A stretch of DNA of 64,000 nt. It comes from Symsagittifera roscoffensis (taxonomy: Eukaryota; Xenacoelomorpha; Acoela; Convolutidae). Location: positions 40,509,223-40,573,222 of the forward strand of contig NC_087066.1 of NCBI RefSeq assembly GCF_963678635.1, read 5' to 3'. The position numbers and the translations under genes are program-made. Below are positions 39,470-52,005 of this stretch, piece by piece (within the stretch, counting starts at the first letter, position 1; the number at the start of each line of letters is the position of its first letter). The notes under the pieces were generated by a model. The model was given only the letters and a program-made list of their open reading frames with translations, searched no databases and was not told the origin of the DNA.

Positions 39470-41080
39470 TTGAATAGCTTTCCTTTTTATGCGTACTCAC
39501 CTCTTCTTTCTCCTCCCAACCCTGATTAGTGGGTGGTATGTACCTTGAATGTTTTTCTATGATGATTGAAGCTTGTGTCACTTTTATTTTGTGTTTTGAA
39601 TAGCTGCTTTCATCGCTGCTCTGATTTCTTTTTCCCTACCACACCTGATTAGTAGATGGTGTGTACCTTGAATGTTTTTTTTTGATATATAAACATGTAT
39701 CTCTTTAATTTTGTGTTTTGAATGGCTACTTTCTTCATTACTGCCCTCTTCTTTTTCCTCCCAGCCCTGATTGGTGGGTGGTATGTACCTTGAATGTTTT
39801 TCTTTGATGATTGAAACTTGTGCCACTCTTTTTTTGTGTTTTGCATGGCTGCTTTCATCATAACCCCTTTCTTCTTTTTCCTCCCAAACCTGATTAGTGG
39901 GTGGTGTGTACCTTGAATGTTTTTCTTTGATGACGGAAGCTTGTGTCACTTTTATTGTGCGTTTTGAATAGCTGCTTTCATCGCTGCTCTGATTTCTTTT
40001 TCCTCCCACACCTGATTAGTAGGTGGTGTGTACCTTGTTTTTGATGATATAAACTTTTTTTTGATGATATAAACTTGTATCTCTTAATTTTGTGTTTTGA
40101 ATGGCTACTTTCTTCATTACTTCCCTCTTCTTTTTCCTCCCAGCCCTGATTTGTGGGTGGTGTGTACCTTGAATGGTTTTCTTTGATGATTGAAAATTGT
40201 GTCTTATTTATTTTGTGTTTCGAATGGCTGCTTTCATCATTATTCCCCTCTTCTTTTTCCTTCCAACCCTGATTAGTGGGTGGTGTGTACCTTGAATGTT
40301 TTTCTTTGATGATTGAAACTTGTGCCACTCTTTTTTTTGTGTTTTGCATGGCTGCTTTCATCATAACCCCATTCTTTTTTTTCCTCCCAAACCTGATTAG
40401 TGGGTGGTGTGTACCTTGAATGTTTTTCTTTGATGATTGAAACTTGTGTCGCTTTTTTGTGTTTTGAATAGCTTTCCTTTTTATCCGTACTCACCTCTTC
40501 TTTCTCCTCCCAACCCTGATTAGTGGGTGGTATGTACCTTGAATGTTTTTCTATGATGATTGAAGCTTGTGTCACTTTTATTTTGTGTTTTGAATAGCTG
40601 CTTTCATCGCTGCTCTGATTTCTTTTTCCCTACCACACCTGATTAGTAGGTGGTGTGTACCTTGAATGTTTTTTTTTTGATATATAAACATGTATCTCTT
40701 TAATTTTGTGTTTTGAATGGCTACTTTCTTCATTACTGCCCTCTTCTTTTTCCTCCCAGCCCTGATTGGTGGGTGGTATGTACCTTGAATGTTTTTCTTT
40801 GATGATTGAAACTTGTGCCACTCTTTTTTTGTGTTTTGCATGGCTGCTTTCATCATAACCCCTTTCTTCTTTTTCCTCCCAAACCTGATTAGTGGGTGGT
40901 GTGTACCTTGAATGTTTTTCTTTGATGACGGAAGCTTGTGTCACTTTTATTGTGTGCTTTGAATAGCTGCTTTCATCGCTGCTCTGATTTCTTTTTCCTC
41001 CCACACCTGATTAGTAGGTGGTGTGTACCTTGTTTTTGATGATATAAACTTTTTTTTTGATGATATAAACTTGTATCTCT
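39470..41080. repeat. 8-monomer repeat with internal stutter, ~995-bp period
   Basis: The unit pair with TTTTTATGCGTACTC or TTTTTATCCGTACTC, TGATATATAAACATG and GATGACGGAAGC is repeated about 995 bp apart. Both copies contain the same abnormal joint, in which CCTTG passes into TTTTTGATGATATAAAC, itself duplicated at once (near 40036 and 41033). A third copy of the joint is at about 42640. The shared joint shows that these blocks descend from one mutated ancestor. Confidence 0.8.
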
Positions 41081-41089
41081 TAATTTTGT

Positions 41090-44000
41090 GTTTTGAATGG
41101 CTACTTTCTTCATTACTTCCCTCTTCTTTTTCCTCCCAGCCCTGATTTGAGGGTGGTGTGTACCTTGAATGTTTTTCTTTGATGATTGAAAATTGTGTCT
41201 TATTTATTTTGTGTTTCGAATGGCTGCTTTCATCATTATTCCCCTCTTCTTTTTCCTTCCAACCCTGATTAGTGGGTGGTGTGTACCTTGAATGTTTTTC
41301 TTTGATGATTGAAACTTGTGTCTCTTTAATTTGGCATTTTGAATACCTGCTGTCATCCTTACTCCCCTCTTCTTTTTCCTCCCACACCTGATTAGTCGGT
41401 GGTGTGTACCTTGAATGTTTTTCTTTGATGATTGAAATTTGTGTCTCTTTAATTTTGTTTTTTGAATGGCTGCTTTTATCATTAATCCCCTCTTCTTTTT
41501 CCTCCCACACCTGATTAGTGGGTGGTGTGAACCTTGAATATTTTTCTTTGAAGATTGAAACTTATGTCACTCTTATTTTGTGTTTTTGAATGGCTACTTT
41601 CATCATTACTATCCTCTTCTTTTTCCTACCAACCCTGATTAGTGGTTGTTGTGTACCTTGAATGTTTTTTTTTGATGATTGAAACTTGTGTCTCTCTTAT
41701 ATTTTGTGTTTGAATGGCTGCTTTCATCATTACACCCCTCTTCTTTCTCCTCCCAACCCTGATTAGACGGTGGTGTGTACCTTGAATGTTTTTCTTTGAT
41801 GATTGAAACTTGTTTGAATCTTATTTTGTGTTTTGAATAGCTGCTTTCATCATTACTCCCCCTTCTTTTTTCTTCCACACCTGATTAGAAGGTGGTGTGT
41901 ACCTTGAATGTTTTTCTTTGATGATTGAAACTTGTGTGAATCTTATTTTGTGTTTTGAATAGCTGCTTTCATCATTACTCCCCCTTCTTTTTCCTTCCAA
42001 CCCTGATTAGTGGGTGGTGTGTATCTTGAATGTTTTTTTTTTGATGATTGTAACTTGTGTCTCTTTTGTTTTGTATTTCGAATAGCTGCTGTCATCATTA
42101 CTCCCCTCTTCTTTTTCCTCCCACACCTGATTAGTCGGTGGTTTGTACCTTGAATGTTTTTCTTTGATGATTGAAACTTGGGTCTCTTCTATTTTGTGTT
42201 CTGAATAGCTGCTTTCATCATTACACCCCTCTTCTTTCTCCTCCCAACCCTGATTAGACGGTGGTGTGTACCTTGAATGTTTTTTTTTGATATATAAACT
42301 TGTATCTCTTTAATTTTGTGTTTTGAATGGCTACTTTCTTCATTACTGCCCTCTTCTTTTTCCTCCCAGCCCTGATTGGTGGGTGGTATGTACCTTGAAT
42401 GTTTTTCTTTGATGATTGAAACTTGTGCCACTCTTTTTTTGTGTTTTGCATGGCTGCTTTCATCATAACCCCTTTCTTCTTTTTCCTCCCAAACCTGATT
42501 AGTGGGTGGTGTGTACCTTGAATGTTTTTCTTTGATGACGGAAGCTTGTGTCACTTTTATTGTGTGTTTTGAATAGCTGCTTTCATTGCTGCTCTGATTT
42601 CTTTTTCCTCCCACACCTGATTAGTAGGTGGTGTGTACCTTGTTTTTGATGATATAAACTTTTTTTTTGATGATATAAACTTGTATCTCTTAATTTTGTG
42701 TTTTGAATGGCTACTTTCTTCATTACTGCCCTCTTCTTTTTCCTCCCAGCCCTGATTTGTGGGTGGTGTGTACCTTGAATGTTTTTCTTTGATGATTGAA
42801 AATTGTGTCTTATTTACTTTGTGTTTCGAATGGCTGCTTTCATCATTATTCCCCTCTTCTTTTTCCTTCCAACCCTGATTAGTGGGTGGTGTGTACCTTG
42901 AATGTTTTTCTTTGATGATTGAAACTTGTGTCTCTTTCATTTGGCATTTTGAATACCTGCTGTCATCCTTACTCCCCTCTTCTTTTTCCTCCCACACCTG
43001 ATTAGTCGGTGGTGTGTACCTTGAATGTTTTTCTTTGATGATTGAAATTTGTGTCTCTTTAATTTTGTTTTTTGAATGGCTGCTTTTATCATTAATCCCC
43101 TGTTCTTTTTCTGCCCAATCCTGATTAGTGGGTGGTGTGTACCTTGAATATTTTTCTTTGAAAATTGAAACTTGTGTCACTCTTATTTTGTGTTTTTGAA
43201 TGGCTACTTTCATCATTACTGACCTCTTCTTTTTCTTACCAACCCTGATTAGTGGTTGTTGTGTACCTTGAATGTTTTTTTTTTTGATGATTGAAACTTG
43301 TGTCACTCTTATTTTGTGTTTTTGAATGGCTACTTTCATCATTACTGCCCTCTTCTTTTTCCTCCCAGCCCTGATTTGTGGGTGGTGTGTACCTTGAATG
43401 TTTTTCTTTGATGATTGAAAATTGTGTCTTATTTATTTTGTGTTTCGAATGGCTGCTTTCATCATTATTCCCCTCTTCTTTTTTCTTCCAACCCTGATTA
43501 GTGGGTGGTGTGTACCTTGAATGTTTTTCTTTGATGATTGAAACTTGTGTCTCTTTAATTTGGCATTTTGAATACCTGCTGTCATCCTTACTCCCCTCTT
43601 CTTTTTCCTCCCACACCTGATTAGTCGGTGGTGTGTACCTTGAATGTTTTTCTTTGATGATTGAAATTTGTGTCTCTTTAATTTTGTTTTTTGAATGGCT
43701 GCTTTTATCATTAATCCCCTGTTCTTTTTCTGCCCAATCCTGATTAGTGGGTGGTGTGTACCTTGAATATTTTTCTTTGAAGATTGAAACTTGTGTCACT
43801 CTTATTTTGTGTTTTTGAATGGCTACTTTCATCATTACTGTCCTCTTCTTTTTCTTACCAACCCTGATTAGTGAATGTTGTGTACCTTGAATGTTTTTTT
43901 TTTTGATGATTTAAACTTGTGTCTCTCTTATATTTTGTGTTTGAATGGCTGCTTTCATCATTACACCCCTCTTCTTTCTCCTCCCAACCCTGATTAGACG

Positions 44001-44110
44001 GTGGTGTGTACCTTGAATGTTTTTCTTTGATGATTGAAACTTGTGTGAATCTTATTTTGTGTTTTGAATAGCTGCTTTCATCATTACTGCCCCTTCTTTT
44101 TCCTTCCACA
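41090..44110. repeat. 18-monomer duplication, ~2229-bp offset
   Basis: The GGCATTTTGAATACCTGCTG unit and its neighbours occur at about 41.33, 42.94 and 43.56 kb. Translated frames 41204-41482 and 43433-43711 are identical at an offset of 2229 bp. The TTAGTGGTTG and TTAGTGAATG units downstream also correspond. Confidence 0.75.
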
Positions 44111-46151
44111 CCTGATTAGAAGGTGGTGTGTACCTTGAATGTTTTTCTTTGATGATTGAAACTTGTGTGAATCTTATTTTACGTTTTGAATAGCTGCTTT
44201 CATCATTACTCCCCCTTCTTTTTCCTTCCAACCCTGATTAGTGGGTGGTGTGTATCTTGAATGTTTTTTTTTTGATGATTGTAACTTGTGTCTCTTTTGT
44301 TTTGTATTTCGAATAGCTGCTGTCATCATTACTCCCCTCTTCTTTTTCCTCCCACACCTGATTAGTCGGTGGTTTGTACCTTGAATGTTTTTCTTTGATG
44401 ATTGAAACTTGGGTCTCTTTTATTTTGTGTTCTGAATAGCTGCTTTCATCATTACACCCCTCTTCTTTCTCCTCCCAACCCTGATTAGACGGTGGTGTGT
44501 ACCTTGAATGTTTTTCTTTGATGATTGAAACTTGTGTGAATCTTATTTTGTGTTTTGAATAGCTGCTTTCATCTCAACTCCCCCTTCTTTTTCCTTCCAC
44601 GCCTGATTAGAAGGTGGTGTGTACCTTGAATGTTTTTCTTTGATGATTGAAATTTGTGTCTCTTTAATTTTGTGTTTTGAATGGCTGCTTTCATCATTAA
44701 TCCCCTTTTCTTTTTCCGCCCAACCCTGATTAGTGGGCGGTGTGTATCTTGAATGTTTTTTTTTGATGATTGAAACTTGTGTCTCTCTTATTTTGTACTT
44801 TGAATAGCTGCTGTCATCATTACTCCCCTCTTCTTTTTCTTCCCACACCTGATTAGTCGGTGGTGTGTACCTTGAATAATTTTCTTTGAAGATTGAAACT
44901 TGTGTCCTTCTTATTTTGTGTTTTTGAATGGCTACTTTCATCATTACTGTCCTCTTCTTTTTCCTACCAACCCTGATTAGTGGGTGGTGTGTACCTTGAA
45001 TGTTTTTTTTTTGATGATTGAAACTTGTGTCTCTCTTATATTTTGTGTTTGAATGGTTGCTTTCATCATTATTCCCCTCTTCTTTTTCCCTCCAACCCTG
45101 ATTAGTGGGTGGTGTGTATCTTGAATGTTTTTTTTTGATGATTGAAACTTGTGTCTCTTTTATTTTGTACTTTGAATAGCTGCTGTCATCATTACTCCCC
45201 TCTTCTTTTTCTTCCCACACCTGATTAGTCGGTGGTGTGTACCTTGAATGTTTTTCTTTGATGATTGAAAATTGTGTCTCTTTTATTTTGTGTTCTGAAT
45301 AGCTGCTTGCATCATTACTCCCCTTTTCTTTCTCCTTCCAACCCTGATTAGACGGTGGTGTGTACCTTGAATGTTTTTCTTTGATGATTGAAACTTGTGT
45401 GAATCTTATTTTGTGTTTTGAATAGCTGCTTTAATCATTACTCCCCCCTTCTTTTTCCTTCCACACCTGATTAGTCGGTGGTGTGTACCTTGAATGTTTT
45501 TCTTTGATGATTGAAATTTGTGTATCTTTAATTTTGTGTTTTGAATGGCTGCTTTCATCATTAATCCCCTGTTCTTTTTCCGCCCAACCCTGATTAGTGA
45601 GTGGTGTGTACCTTGAATATTTTTCTTTGAAGATTGAAACTTGTGTCTCTCTTATATTTTGGGTTTGAATGGCTCTTTTCATCATTATTCCCCTCTTCTT
45701 TTTCCTTCCAACCCTGATTAGTGGGTGGTGTGTATCTTGAATGTTTTTTTTTGATGATTGAAACTTGTGTCTCTTTTATTTTGTATTTTGAATAGCTGCT
45801 GTCATCATTACTACCCTCTTCTTTTTCCTCCCACACCTGATTAGTCGGTGGTGTGTACCTTGAATGTTTTTCTTTGATGATTGAAACTTGTGTCTCTTTT
45901 ATTTTGTGTTCTGAATAGCTGCTTTCATCATTACCCCCTCTTCTTTCTCCTCCCTTCCCTGATTAGACGGTGGTGTGTACCTTGAATGTTTTTCTTTGAT
46001 GATTGAAACTTGTGTGAATCTTATTTTGTGTTTTGAATAGCTGCTTTCATCATTAATCCCCCCTTCTTTTTCCTTCCACACCTGACTAGTGGGTGGTGTG
46101 TATCTTGATAATTTTTCTTTGATGATTGCAACTTTTGTCTCTTTTATTTTG

Positions 46152-46274
46152 TGTTTTGAATAGCTGCTTTCATCGTTACTCCCCTCTTCTTTTTCCTCCC
46201 ACACCTGATTAGTGGGTGGTGTGTACCTTGAATGTTTTTTTTTGATGATTGAAACTTGTGTCTCTTTTATTTTG
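46152..46274. repeat. Representative near-consensus 123-bp monomer
   Basis: This unit is exactly 123 bp and close to the consensus, so it serves as a map of the monomer. A 22-nt all-pyrimidine tract lies at 46179-46200. It is followed by a CTGATTAG block ending in AG at 46211-46212, which resembles a 3' splice site on the + strand. An RsaI site (GTAC) is at 46223-46226; on the minus strand the same place reads CAAGGTACAC, like a 5' splice site. TTTATT at 46266-46271 gives AATAAA on the minus strand. None of these signals has evidence of use; they are sequence resemblances repeated in most monomers. Confidence 0.9.
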
Positions 46275-48339
46275 TATTTTGAATAGCTGCTGTCATCATT
46301 ACTCCCCTCTTCTTTCTCCTCCCAACCCTGATTAGTGGGTGGTGTGTACCTTGAACGTTTTCTTTGATGATTGAAATTTGTGTGACTCTTATTTTGAGTT
46401 TTGAATAGCTGCTTTCATCAATACTCCCCTCTTCTTTTTCCTCCCACACATGATTAATGGGTGGTGTGTACCTTGAATGTTTTTCTTTGATGTTTAAAAC
46501 CTGTGTCACTCTTGTTTTGTGTTTTGAATGGCTGCTTTCATCATTGCTTCCCTCTTCTTCTTCCTCCCACACCTGATTAGTGGGTGGTGTGTACCTTGAT
46601 TGTTTTTTTTGATGATTGAAATTGTGTCTCTTTTACTTTGTGTTTTGAATAGCTGCTTTCCTCAATATTAAACTCTTCTTTCTCTTCCCAACCCTGATTA
46701 GTGGGTGGTGTGTACCTTGAATGTTTTCTTTGATTGTTGAGACTTGTGTGACTCTTATTTTGTGTTTAGAATAGCTGCTTTCATCATTACTCCCCTCTTC
46801 TTTTTCCTCCCACACCTGATTAGTGGGTGGTGTGTACCTTGAATATTTTTCTTCGATGATTGAAACTTGTGTCTTTTGTTTTGTTTTTTGAATGGCTGCT
46901 TTCATCACTACTCCCCGCTTCCTTTTCCTCCCAACCCTGATTAGTGGTTGGTGTGTACCTTGAATGTTTTTCTTGGTTGACTGGAACTTGTGTCTCTTTT
47001 GTTTTGTATTTCGAATAGCTACTGTCATCAAAACTCCCCTCCTCTTTTACCTCCCAGACATGATTAGTCGGTGGTGCGTACCTTGAATGTTTTCTTTGAT
47101 GATTGAAACTTGTGTATCTTTTATTTTGTGTTTTGAATAGCTGCTTTAATCATTACTCCCCTCTTCTTTTTTCCCACCTGACCTGATTAGTGGGTGGCGT
47201 GTACCTTTAATGTTTTTTTTTGATGATTGAAACTTGTGTCTCTTTTATTTTGTATTTTGAATAGCTGCTTTCATCATTACTCCCCTCGTCTTTTTCCTCC
47301 CACACCTGATTAGTTGTTGGTACGTACCTTGAACGTTTTTCTTTGATGATTGAAAGTTTAGTCTCTTTTTTTGCGTTTTGAATAGCTGCTTTCAAAATTG
47401 CTCCTCTCTTCTTTTTCTCCCTTACCTGATTAGTGGGGTGCGTGTGTACTTGAATGTTGATCTTTGATGATTGAAACTTGTGTCTCTTTTATTTTGTGTT
47501 TTGAATAGCTGCTTTCATCATTACTCTCCTCTTATTTTTCCCACCTGACATGATTAGTGGGTGTTGTGTTCCTTTAATGTTTTTTTGATGATTGAAACTT
47601 GTTTCTCTTTTATTTTGTATTTTGAATAGCTGCTTTCATCATTACTCCCCTCTTCTTTTTCCTCCCCCACCTGATTAGCGGTTGGTGTGTACCTTGAATG
47701 TTTTTCTTTGATGATTGAAAATTGTGTCTCTTTTATTTTGGGTTTTGAATAGCAGCTTTCTTCATTAGTCCGCTCTTCGTTTTCCTCCCACACCTTATTA
47801 GGGGTTGGTGTGTAACTTGAATGTTTTTCTTTGATAATTGAAACTTGTGTCTCTTTTATTTTGTGTTTTGAATAGCTGCTTCCGTCATTACTCCCCTCTT
47901 TTTTTCCTACCTGACCTGATTAGTGGGTGATGTGTACCTCGAAAGTTTTTCTTTGATGATTGAAAATTGTTTTTCTTTTATTTTGTGTTTTGAATAGCTG
48001 CTTTCAACATTACTCCCCTCTTCGTTTTCCTCCCATAGCTGATTAGTGGGTGTTGGGTAACTTGAATGTTTTCCTTTGATGATTGAAACTTGTGTATCTT
48101 TTACTTTGAGTTTTGAATAGCTGCTTTCATCCTTACTCCCCTCTTCTTTTTCCTCCCTCACCGGATAAAAGGGTGGTGTGTACCTTGAATGTTTTTCTTT
48201 GATGATTGAAACTTGTGTCTCTTTTTATTTTGTGTTTTGAATAGCTGCTTTCATCATTACTGCCCTCTTCATTTTCCTCCCAACCCTGATTAGTGGGTGG
48301 TGTGTATCTTCAAGGTTTTTCTTTGATGATCGAAACTTG

Positions 48340-50730
48340 TGTCTCTTTTATTTTGTATTTTGAATAGCTGCTTTCATCATTACTCCCCTCTTCTTTTTCC
48401 TCCCCCACCTGATTAGCGGTTGGTGTGTACCTTGAATGTTTTTCTTTGATGATTGAAATTTGTGTCTTTTTTATTTTGGGTTTTGAATAGCAGCTTTTAT
48501 CATTAGTCCCCTCTTCCTTTTCCTCCCAACCTTAATTAGTGGGTGGTGTGTACCTTGAATGTTTTTCTTTGATGATTGAAACGTGTGTCACTTTTATTTT
48601 GTGTTTTGAATAGCTGCTTTCATCGTTACTCTCCTCTTCGTTTTCCTCTCATAACTGATTAGTAGGTGGTGTGTACCTTGAAAAATTTTCTTTGATAATA
48701 TAAATTTGTATCTCTTTAATTTTGAGTTTTGAGTGGCTGCTTTCATCAATACTGCCCTCTTCTTTTTCCTCCCAACCCTGATTAGTGGGTGGTGTGTACC
48801 ATGAATGTTTTTCTTTGATGATTGAAAACTGTGTCTCTTTTATTTTGTGTTTTGAATAGCTGCTTTCATCATTACTCTCCTCTTCTTTTTCCTCCACCAC
48901 CTGATTAGTGGGATGCGTGTGTACCTTTAATGTTTTTCTTTGATGATTGAAACGTGTGTCACTTTTATTTTGTGTTTTGAATAGCTGCTTTCATCATTAC
49001 TCCCCTCTTCTTTTTCCTCCCCCACCTGATTAGCGGTTGGTGTGTACCTTGAATGTTTTTCTTTGATGATTGAAATTTGTGTCTTTTTTATTTTGTGTTT
49101 TGAATAGCTGCTTTCATCATTACTCTCCTCTTCTTTTTCCTCCCAACCCTGATTAGTGGGTGGTGTGTATCTTCAAGGTTTTTCTTTGATGATCGAAACT
49201 TGTGTCTCTTTTATTTTGTATTTTGAATAGCTGCTTTCATCATTACTCCCCTCTTCTTTTTCCTCCCCCACCTGATTAGCGGTTGGTGTGTACCTTGAAT
49301 GTTTTTCTTTGATGATTGAAATTTGTGTCTTTTTTATTTTGGGTTTTGAATAGCAGCTTTTATCATTAGTCCCCTCTTCCTTTTCCTCCCAACCTTAATT
49401 AGTGGGTGGTGTGTACCTTGAATGTTTTTCTTTGATGATTGAAACGTGTGTCACTTTTATTTTGTGTTTTGAATAGCTGCTTTCATCATTACTCCCCTCT
49501 TCTTTTTCCTCCCCCACCTGATTAGCGGTTGGTGTGTACCTTGAATGTTTTTCTTTGATGATTGAAATTTGTGTCTTTTTTATTTTGTGTTTTGAATAGC
49601 TGCTTTCATCATTACTCTCCTCTTCTTTTTCCTCCCAACCCTGATTAGTGGGTGGTGTGTATCTTCAAGGTTTTTCTTTGATGATCGAAACTTGTGTCTC
49701 TTTTATTTTGTATTTTGAATAGCTGCTTTCATCATTACTCCCCTCTTCTTTTTCCTCCCCCACCTGATTAGCGGTTGGTGTGTACCTTGAATGTTTTTCT
49801 TTGATAATATAAATTTGTATCTCTTTAATTTTGAGTTTTGAGTGGCTGCTTTCATCAATACTGCCCTCTTCTTTTTCCTCCCAACCCTGATTAGTGGGTG
49901 GTGTGTACCATGAATGTTTTTCTTTGATGATTGAAAACTGTGTCTCTTTTATTTTGTGTTTTGAATAGCTGCTTTCATCATTACTCTCCTCTTCTTTTTC
50001 CTCCCAACCCTGATTAGTGGGTGGTGTGTATCTTCAAGGTTTTTCTTTGATGATCGAAACTTGTGTCTCTTTTATTTTGTATTTTGAATAGCTACTTTCA
50101 TCATTACTCCCCTCTTCTTTTTCCTCCCCCACCTGATTAGCGGTTGGTGTGTACCTTGAATGTTTTTCTTTGATGATTGAAATTTGTGTCTTTTTTATTT
50201 TGGGTTTTGAATAGCAGCTTTTATCATTAGTCCCCTCTTCCTTTTCCTCCCAACCTTAATTAGTGGGTGGTGTGTACCTTGAATGTTTTTCTTTGATGAT
50301 TGAAACGTGTGTCACTTTTATTTTGTGTTTTGAATAGCTGCTTTCATCGTTACTCTCCTCTTCGTTTTCCTCTCATAACTGATTAGTAGGTGGTGTGTAC
50401 CTTGAAAAATTTTCTTTGATAATATAAATTTGTATCTCTTTAATTTTGAGTTTTGAGTGGCTGCTTTCATCAATACTGCCCTCTTCTTTTTCCTCCCAAC
50501 CCTGATTAGTGGGTGGTGTGTACCATGAATGTTTTTCTTTGATGATTGAAAACTGTGTCTCTTTTATTTTGTGTTTTGAATAGCTGCTTTCATCATTACT
50601 CTCCTCTTCTTTTTCCTCCACCACCTGATTAGTGGGATGCGTGTGTACCTTTAATGTTTTTCTTTGATGATTGAAACGTGTGTCACTTTTATTTTGTGTT
50701 TTGAATAGCTGCTTTCATCGTTACTCTCCG
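48340..50730. repeat. 14-monomer duplication, 1724-bp offset, with nested short steps
   Basis: Frames at 48649-48900 and 50373-50624 are identical, giving a 1724-bp (14-monomer) offset. The GATTAGCGG unit is seen at about 48411, 49274, 49766 and 50135 in this stretch, with spacings of 863, 492 and 369 bp (7, 4 and 3 monomers). The block therefore grew by several exchange events of different size. Confidence 0.85.
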
Positions 50731-51959
50731 CTTCGTTTTCCTCCTATACCTGATTAGTAGGTGGTGTGTACCTTGAAAAAATTTCTTTGATGATATAAAT
50801 TTATATCTCTTTAATTTTGTGTTTTGAGTGGCTGCTTTCATCAATACTGCCCTCTTCTTTTCCCTCCCAACCCTGATTAGTGGGTGGTGTGTACCATGAA
50901 TGTTTTTCTTTGATGATTGAAAACTATGTCTCTTTTATTTTGTGTTTTGAATAGCTGCTTTCATCATTACTCTCTCTTCTTTTTCCTCCCCCACCTGATT
51001 AGTGAGTGGTGTGTTTCTTGAATGTTTTTCAATGATTATTGAAAACTGTGTCTCTTTTTTTGTGTGTTTTGAATAGCTGCTTTCATCATTACTCCCCTCT
51101 TCTTTTTCCTCCACCACCTGATTAGTGGGATGCGTTGTACCTTGAAAATTTTCTTTGATAATTGAAACTTGTGTCTCTTTTATTTTGTGTTTTGAATAGC
51201 TGCTTCCATCGTTACTCCCCTCTTTTTTTCCTACCTGACCTGATTAGTGGGTGGTGTGAACCTTGAATGTTTTTGTGATGATTGAAACTTGTGTCTCTTT
51301 TATTTTGTGTTTTGAATAGCTGCTTTCATCATTACTCCCCTCTTCTTTTTCCTCCCCCACCTGATTAGTGGGTGGTGTGTACCTTGAAAGTTTTTCTTTG
51401 ATGATTGAAAATTGTGTCTCTTTTATTTTGTGTTTTGAATAGCTGCTTCCATTATTACTCCCCTCTTCTTTTTCCTCCCTCACCGGATAAAAGGGTGGTG
51501 TGTACCTTGTATGTTTTTCTTTGATGATTGAAACTTATGTCTCTTTTATTTTGTGTTTTGAATAGCTGCTTTCATCATTACTCCCCTCTCCATTTTCCTC
51601 CCAACCCTGATTAGTGGGTGGTGTGTATCTTCAATGTTTTTCTTTGATGATCAAAACTTGTGTCTCTTTTATTTTGTATTTTGAATAGCTGCTTTCATCA
51701 TTACTCCCCTCTTCTTTTTCCTCCCCCACCTGATTAGCGGTTGGTGTGTACCTTGAATGTTTTTCTTTGATGATTGAAATTTGTGTCTCTTTCATTTTGG
51801 GTTTTGAATAGCAGCTTTTATAATTAGTCCCCTCTTCTTTTTCCTCCCCCACCTGATTAGTGGGTGGTGTGTACCTTGAAAGTTTCTCTTTGTTGATTGA
51901 AAATTGTGTCTTTTTTATTTTGTGTTTTGAATAGCTGCTTCCATCATTACTCCCCTCTT

Positions 51960-52005
51960 TTTTTCTCTCTTCTGTGGGTGGTGTGTAGTGGGTGGTGTGT
52001 ATCTT
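51960..52005. repeat. Truncated unit with a duplicated GTGGGTGGTGTGTA
   Basis: A pyrimidine tract runs directly into GTGGGTGGTGTGTA, missing the CCAACCCTGATTA part. The GTGGGTGGTGTGTA element is then repeated once more before ATCTTCAATG. This is a local deletion plus slippage event. Confidence 0.75.

Larger units (their letters stand above)
35257..41080. repeat. Subfamily zone E of the satellite
   Basis: Marker variants are GCCACTCTTTTTTTG with TTTTGCATGGC and CATAACCCC, CATCGCTGCTCTGA followed by TTTCTTTTTCC, GATTGAAGCTTGTG, and an unusual GAATAGCTTTCC with TTTTTATCCGTACTCACC near 36.79, 39.48 and 40.47 kb. The zone is built from large internal copies with offsets of 2202, 2691 and 995 bp. 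E-type units reappear at about 42.28-42.72 kb inside zone F. Confidence 0.7.
41081..47040. repeat. Subfamily zone F of the satellite
   Basis: Marker variants are CTTGTGTGAATCTTATTTTG, CCTGATTAGACGGTGG, CCTGATTAGAAGGTGG, GTGTTTTTGAATGGCTAC and long T-runs before GATGATTG. The block at about 41.1-42.0 kb recurs at about 43.3-44.2 kb (offset near 2229 bp). The minus-strand 41-codon frame remains open for 261 codons at 42557-43342 and 225 codons at 44543-45220. Confidence 0.7.
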
